From an uncultured Sphingomonadales bacterium (lineage in GTDB: Bacteria > Pseudomonadota > Alphaproteobacteria > Sphingomonadales > Sphingomonadaceae): a DNA stretch of 7,881 nt. This document shows positions 6,394 to 7,881 of this stretch, piece by piece (positions within the stretch are counted from its first letter, which is position 1; every line of letters begins with the position of its first letter). The position numbers were made by a program, and so were the translations under genes. The notes beneath the pieces are model-generated. The model was not told the origin of the DNA. It did no database searches and saw only the letters and a list, made by a program, of their open reading frames with translations. The stretch is taken from positions 1 to 7,881 of the forward strand of contig CAIKKO010000344.1 in the NCBI GenBank assembly GCA_903828025.1. The letters are read 5' to 3'.

Positions 6394-6446
6394 GCATTTT
6401 GCAACTGGCGTTGTTGCAAAATGCGAAGATATTTGCATTTTGCAAC
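6394..6446. repeat. Three perfect 12-bp motif copies in alternating orientation; candidate enhancer site
   Basis: GCATTTTGCAAC occurs exactly at 6394-6405 (+), as its reverse complement at 6413-6424, and again at 6435-6446 (+). Spacers are 7 and 10 nt, so start-to-start distances are 19 and 22 bp, about two helical turns. The motif is AT-rich against a GC-rich background. Its position upstream of the sigma-54 promoter suggests binding sites for a dimeric activator. The array also lies just after the Wzz-like gene, so on that transcript it could form alternative 12-bp hairpins. Confidence 0.75.
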
Positions 6447-6496
6447 ATATCGGCTGCAGGCTTTCCTGCCGGCCGCGCCGGTAGCCCCTGCCGCCA

Positions 6497-7881
6497 TCAG
6501 GCGTTCCCGAGCATACGTCGCAGAAGCGGCTGCCGCAGCCACAGCAGGCCAAATGCCAGCAGGATGAGGAGGGTGGCGGCGAATGCGCCCGCCAGTCCGA
6601 TCATGACCGAAGGGCTTGACGGACCTCTCGGCAAGGATGGCGGGGCGAGCACCTGGACGAGCGGATAGGAGGCGAAGGGATCCTGCTTGTTGGTATCGAG
6701 CCGCGCGAGCGCGGACGAGAACACAGCCTCGGTCACGCGCTGGTCGCGCTGCAGATCGGCCAGCTGCTGGGCGAGCAGAATCCACTGCGGCGCATCCGCA
6801 CGTGCGCGCGTGAGATCGCCGTGAAGCTCTTGCAGCGCGCTGCGCGTGCCGGCTGCCTGCGCATCGTTGACGTTCATCGCCTGCATCAGGTTTGATCGGC
6901 CATCGCCCAGCTGCAAGTCGGTCTGGCGCAGCAGCACTTGCTCCGGAAGGCCGGTCAGTTCCTGCCCGCGATGGACCAGCGCGGCGCGCAGTTCGGCGCG
7001 CTCGGCATTGGCCTGCGCCATGGCGCTGTGCCGGGGCCCGAGCGTCGCGGCCTTGAGTTCGGCGTCCGCATTGGCGGTGGCATAGCGCCCGGCGAGTTCG
7101 GCGAACACCGGATCGCCCTTCAGGCGCATGATCACGTTGGCGCTGACCGGGCTGGCCCCCAGCGTGCCCGAAAGCCGCCCGGCCGTGCCGCCCTGAATGC
7201 GCATTTGCACGCGCAGATCGCGCTCCTTGTCGCGGAGCGTATCGACCGAGGCGATGCGGCTGTTGAACTGCTCCAGCGTGGCGAGGCGGTGGCTGGCCTG
7301 AAACTCGATCAGCTTGGCCTGCGCGGCCTTCACCTTCTGGGAAAGTTCGCGCAAATGGGTCAGGTCGGTCTCCTCGCGCTTCTGCGCCTCGTCCGCGCGC
7401 AGCGCTTCGAGTTCCTCTACAAAAGCCTGCTGCAAGGCCTTGGCGCGGCGCTGCGCGCCCTCGGCGCTGTGCGCGGTGATGCTGATCGAGATCAGGTTGG
7501 TCTGATCGACCAGCTTGATCGTCGGGGCGGGGAACCGGTCTTCGTTCTCGTGGGCAATGCGGGCGGCTGCGCGCAAGGTCACGTCGGCGGTCAGCAGCTG
7601 CTTGTAGTTCTCCGTCGGGCTCAGCGTGGGGCTGGAAAAGGCCGAATTGCTCGAGCCCTGCGCCTGCCCGATCGATTCGACATTGATCGAGCTGCCGATC
7701 CCCGATCCCGGCAGGATCAGGCTGAACTGGCTGGTATAGGTGCGCGGCATCGCAATGAGATAGAGCGCGGTCAGTATCCAGACCGCAGCTATCGCGGGAG
7801 CCAGAAGGACAAAGTAGCGGCGATAGCGCCCGACCGAGGGCAGGCCGTTGCGCACAATGCGCCACACGCGCCGCAGTCGGC
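6497..7881 (-). CDS. Wzz/GumC-type polysaccharide chain-length or export protein, 5' end cut
   Basis: About 456 residues are visible to a possible GTG at 7867, but the frame stays open to the right edge (RLRR precedes that GTG), so the true start probably lies outside. The protein has an N-terminal membrane helix (about 18-40 from the GTG), a Wzz-type periplasmic segment beginning PRTYTSQFSLILPG, a long coiled-coil region (about 135-215 and more beyond), a Pro-rich stretch VQVLAPPSLPRGPSSPS, and a second membrane helix (about 420-444). The C-terminus is short (RQPLLRRMLGNA) with no fused tyrosine kinase. This is the layout of polysaccharide co-polymerases that set chain length and link polymerisation to export at the inner membrane. 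It fits the flippase and transferase in this window. The gene ends 223 bp before the H-NOX start. A weak GCAGG/CCTGC stem follows at 6456-6469 without a T-tract. Confidence 0.85.
   Translation of the reverse strand, partial: RLRRVWRIVRNGLPSVGRYRRYFVLLAPAIAAVWILTALYLIAMPRTYTSQFSLILPGSGIGSSINVESIGQAQGSSNSAFSSPTLSPTENYKQLLTADVTLRAAARIAHENEDRFPAPTIKLVDQTNLISISITAHSAEGAQRRAKALQQAFVEELEALRADEAQKREETDLTHLRELSQKVKAAQAKLIEFQASHRLATLEQFNSRIASVDTLRDKERDLRVQMRIQGGTAGRLSGTLGASPVSANVIMRLKGDPVFAELAGRYATANADAELKAATLGPRHSAMAQANAERAELRAALVHRGQELTGLPEQVLLRQTDLQLGDGRSNLMQAMNVNDAQAAGTRSALQELHGDLTRARADAPQWILLAQQLADLQRDQRVTEAVFSSALARLDTNKQDPFASYPLVQVLAPPSLPRGPSSPSVMIGLAGAFAATLLILLAFGLLWLRQPLLRRMLGNA

Noticed and set aside
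6394..6446. Array read as a CRISPR or mobile-element end
   Set aside because: The repeats are only 12 bp with 7-10 nt spacers in alternating orientation, and no transposase or cas gene is near.
6456..6469. GCAGG/CCTGC stem as a terminator of the Wzz-like gene
   Set aside because: The stem is 5 bp and no T-tract follows on the minus strand, so it is too weak to call.
6270..7865. Minus-strand open frame of 531 codons overlapping the Wzz-like gene
   Set aside because: It is a frame-shifted shadow rich in Arg, Ala, Gly and Pro. The frame ending at 6497 has clear membrane helices and a Wzz-type layout.
7865..7867. GTG as the start of the Wzz-like protein
   Set aside because: The frame remains open to the edge with plausible residues before it and no clear ribosome site can be judged, so the gene is treated as cut.

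Overview
The window is GC-rich, and its gene types and codon use suggest an alphaproteobacterium, probably a sphingomonad such as Novosphingobium or a relative. That placement is an inference from protein style; no marker gene is present. It looks like part of an exopolysaccharide (EPS) locus with a gas-sensing signalling operon inserted in it.

Layout, left to right. (1) The N-terminus of a probable Wzx-type polysaccharide flippase, minus strand, runs off the left edge. (2) A 239-bp divergent region holds inverted-repeat motifs and a sigma-54-type promoter. (3) An ATP-grasp enzyme of unknown substrate lies at 475-1638 (+) and is followed by a strong intrinsic terminator. (4) A 324-bp intergenic region carries a second sigma-54-type promoter. 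(5) A two-domain enzyme at 1963-3411 (+) fuses a WecG/TagA/CpsF glycosyltransferase to a polyprenyl-phosphate sugar phosphotransferase. (6) Convergent to it, on the minus strand, is a three-gene operon: H-NOX haem nitric-oxide sensor (6273-5707), cytosolic hybrid histidine kinase (5698-3791) and free-standing Hpt phosphotransfer protein (3734-3405). (7) A 223-bp intergenic region holds a full-consensus sigma-54 promoter for the H-NOX operon and, upstream of it, three perfect copies of a 12-bp motif in alternating orientation. (8) A Wzz/GumC-type chain-length protein, minus strand, runs off the right edge.

How the parts may work together. The fused transferase would start and extend a lipid-linked sugar, the flippase would move the repeat unit across the membrane, and the Wzz-like protein would set chain length. 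The ATP-grasp enzyme may add or make a substituent. The H-NOX protein would report NO to the kinase, which would pass phosphate through its receiver domain to the Hpt protein and on to a response regulator outside the window.

The most interesting signal is regulatory. All three complete transcription units appear to have -24/-12 (sigma-54) promoters. Copies of a related motif, close to GCAtTTTGCAAC, lie about 80-155 bp upstream of each predicted start, where an enhancer-binding activator would sit. This suggests one sigma-54 activator co-controls polysaccharide synthesis and an NO-sensing phosphorelay. The link is inferred from sequence alone.
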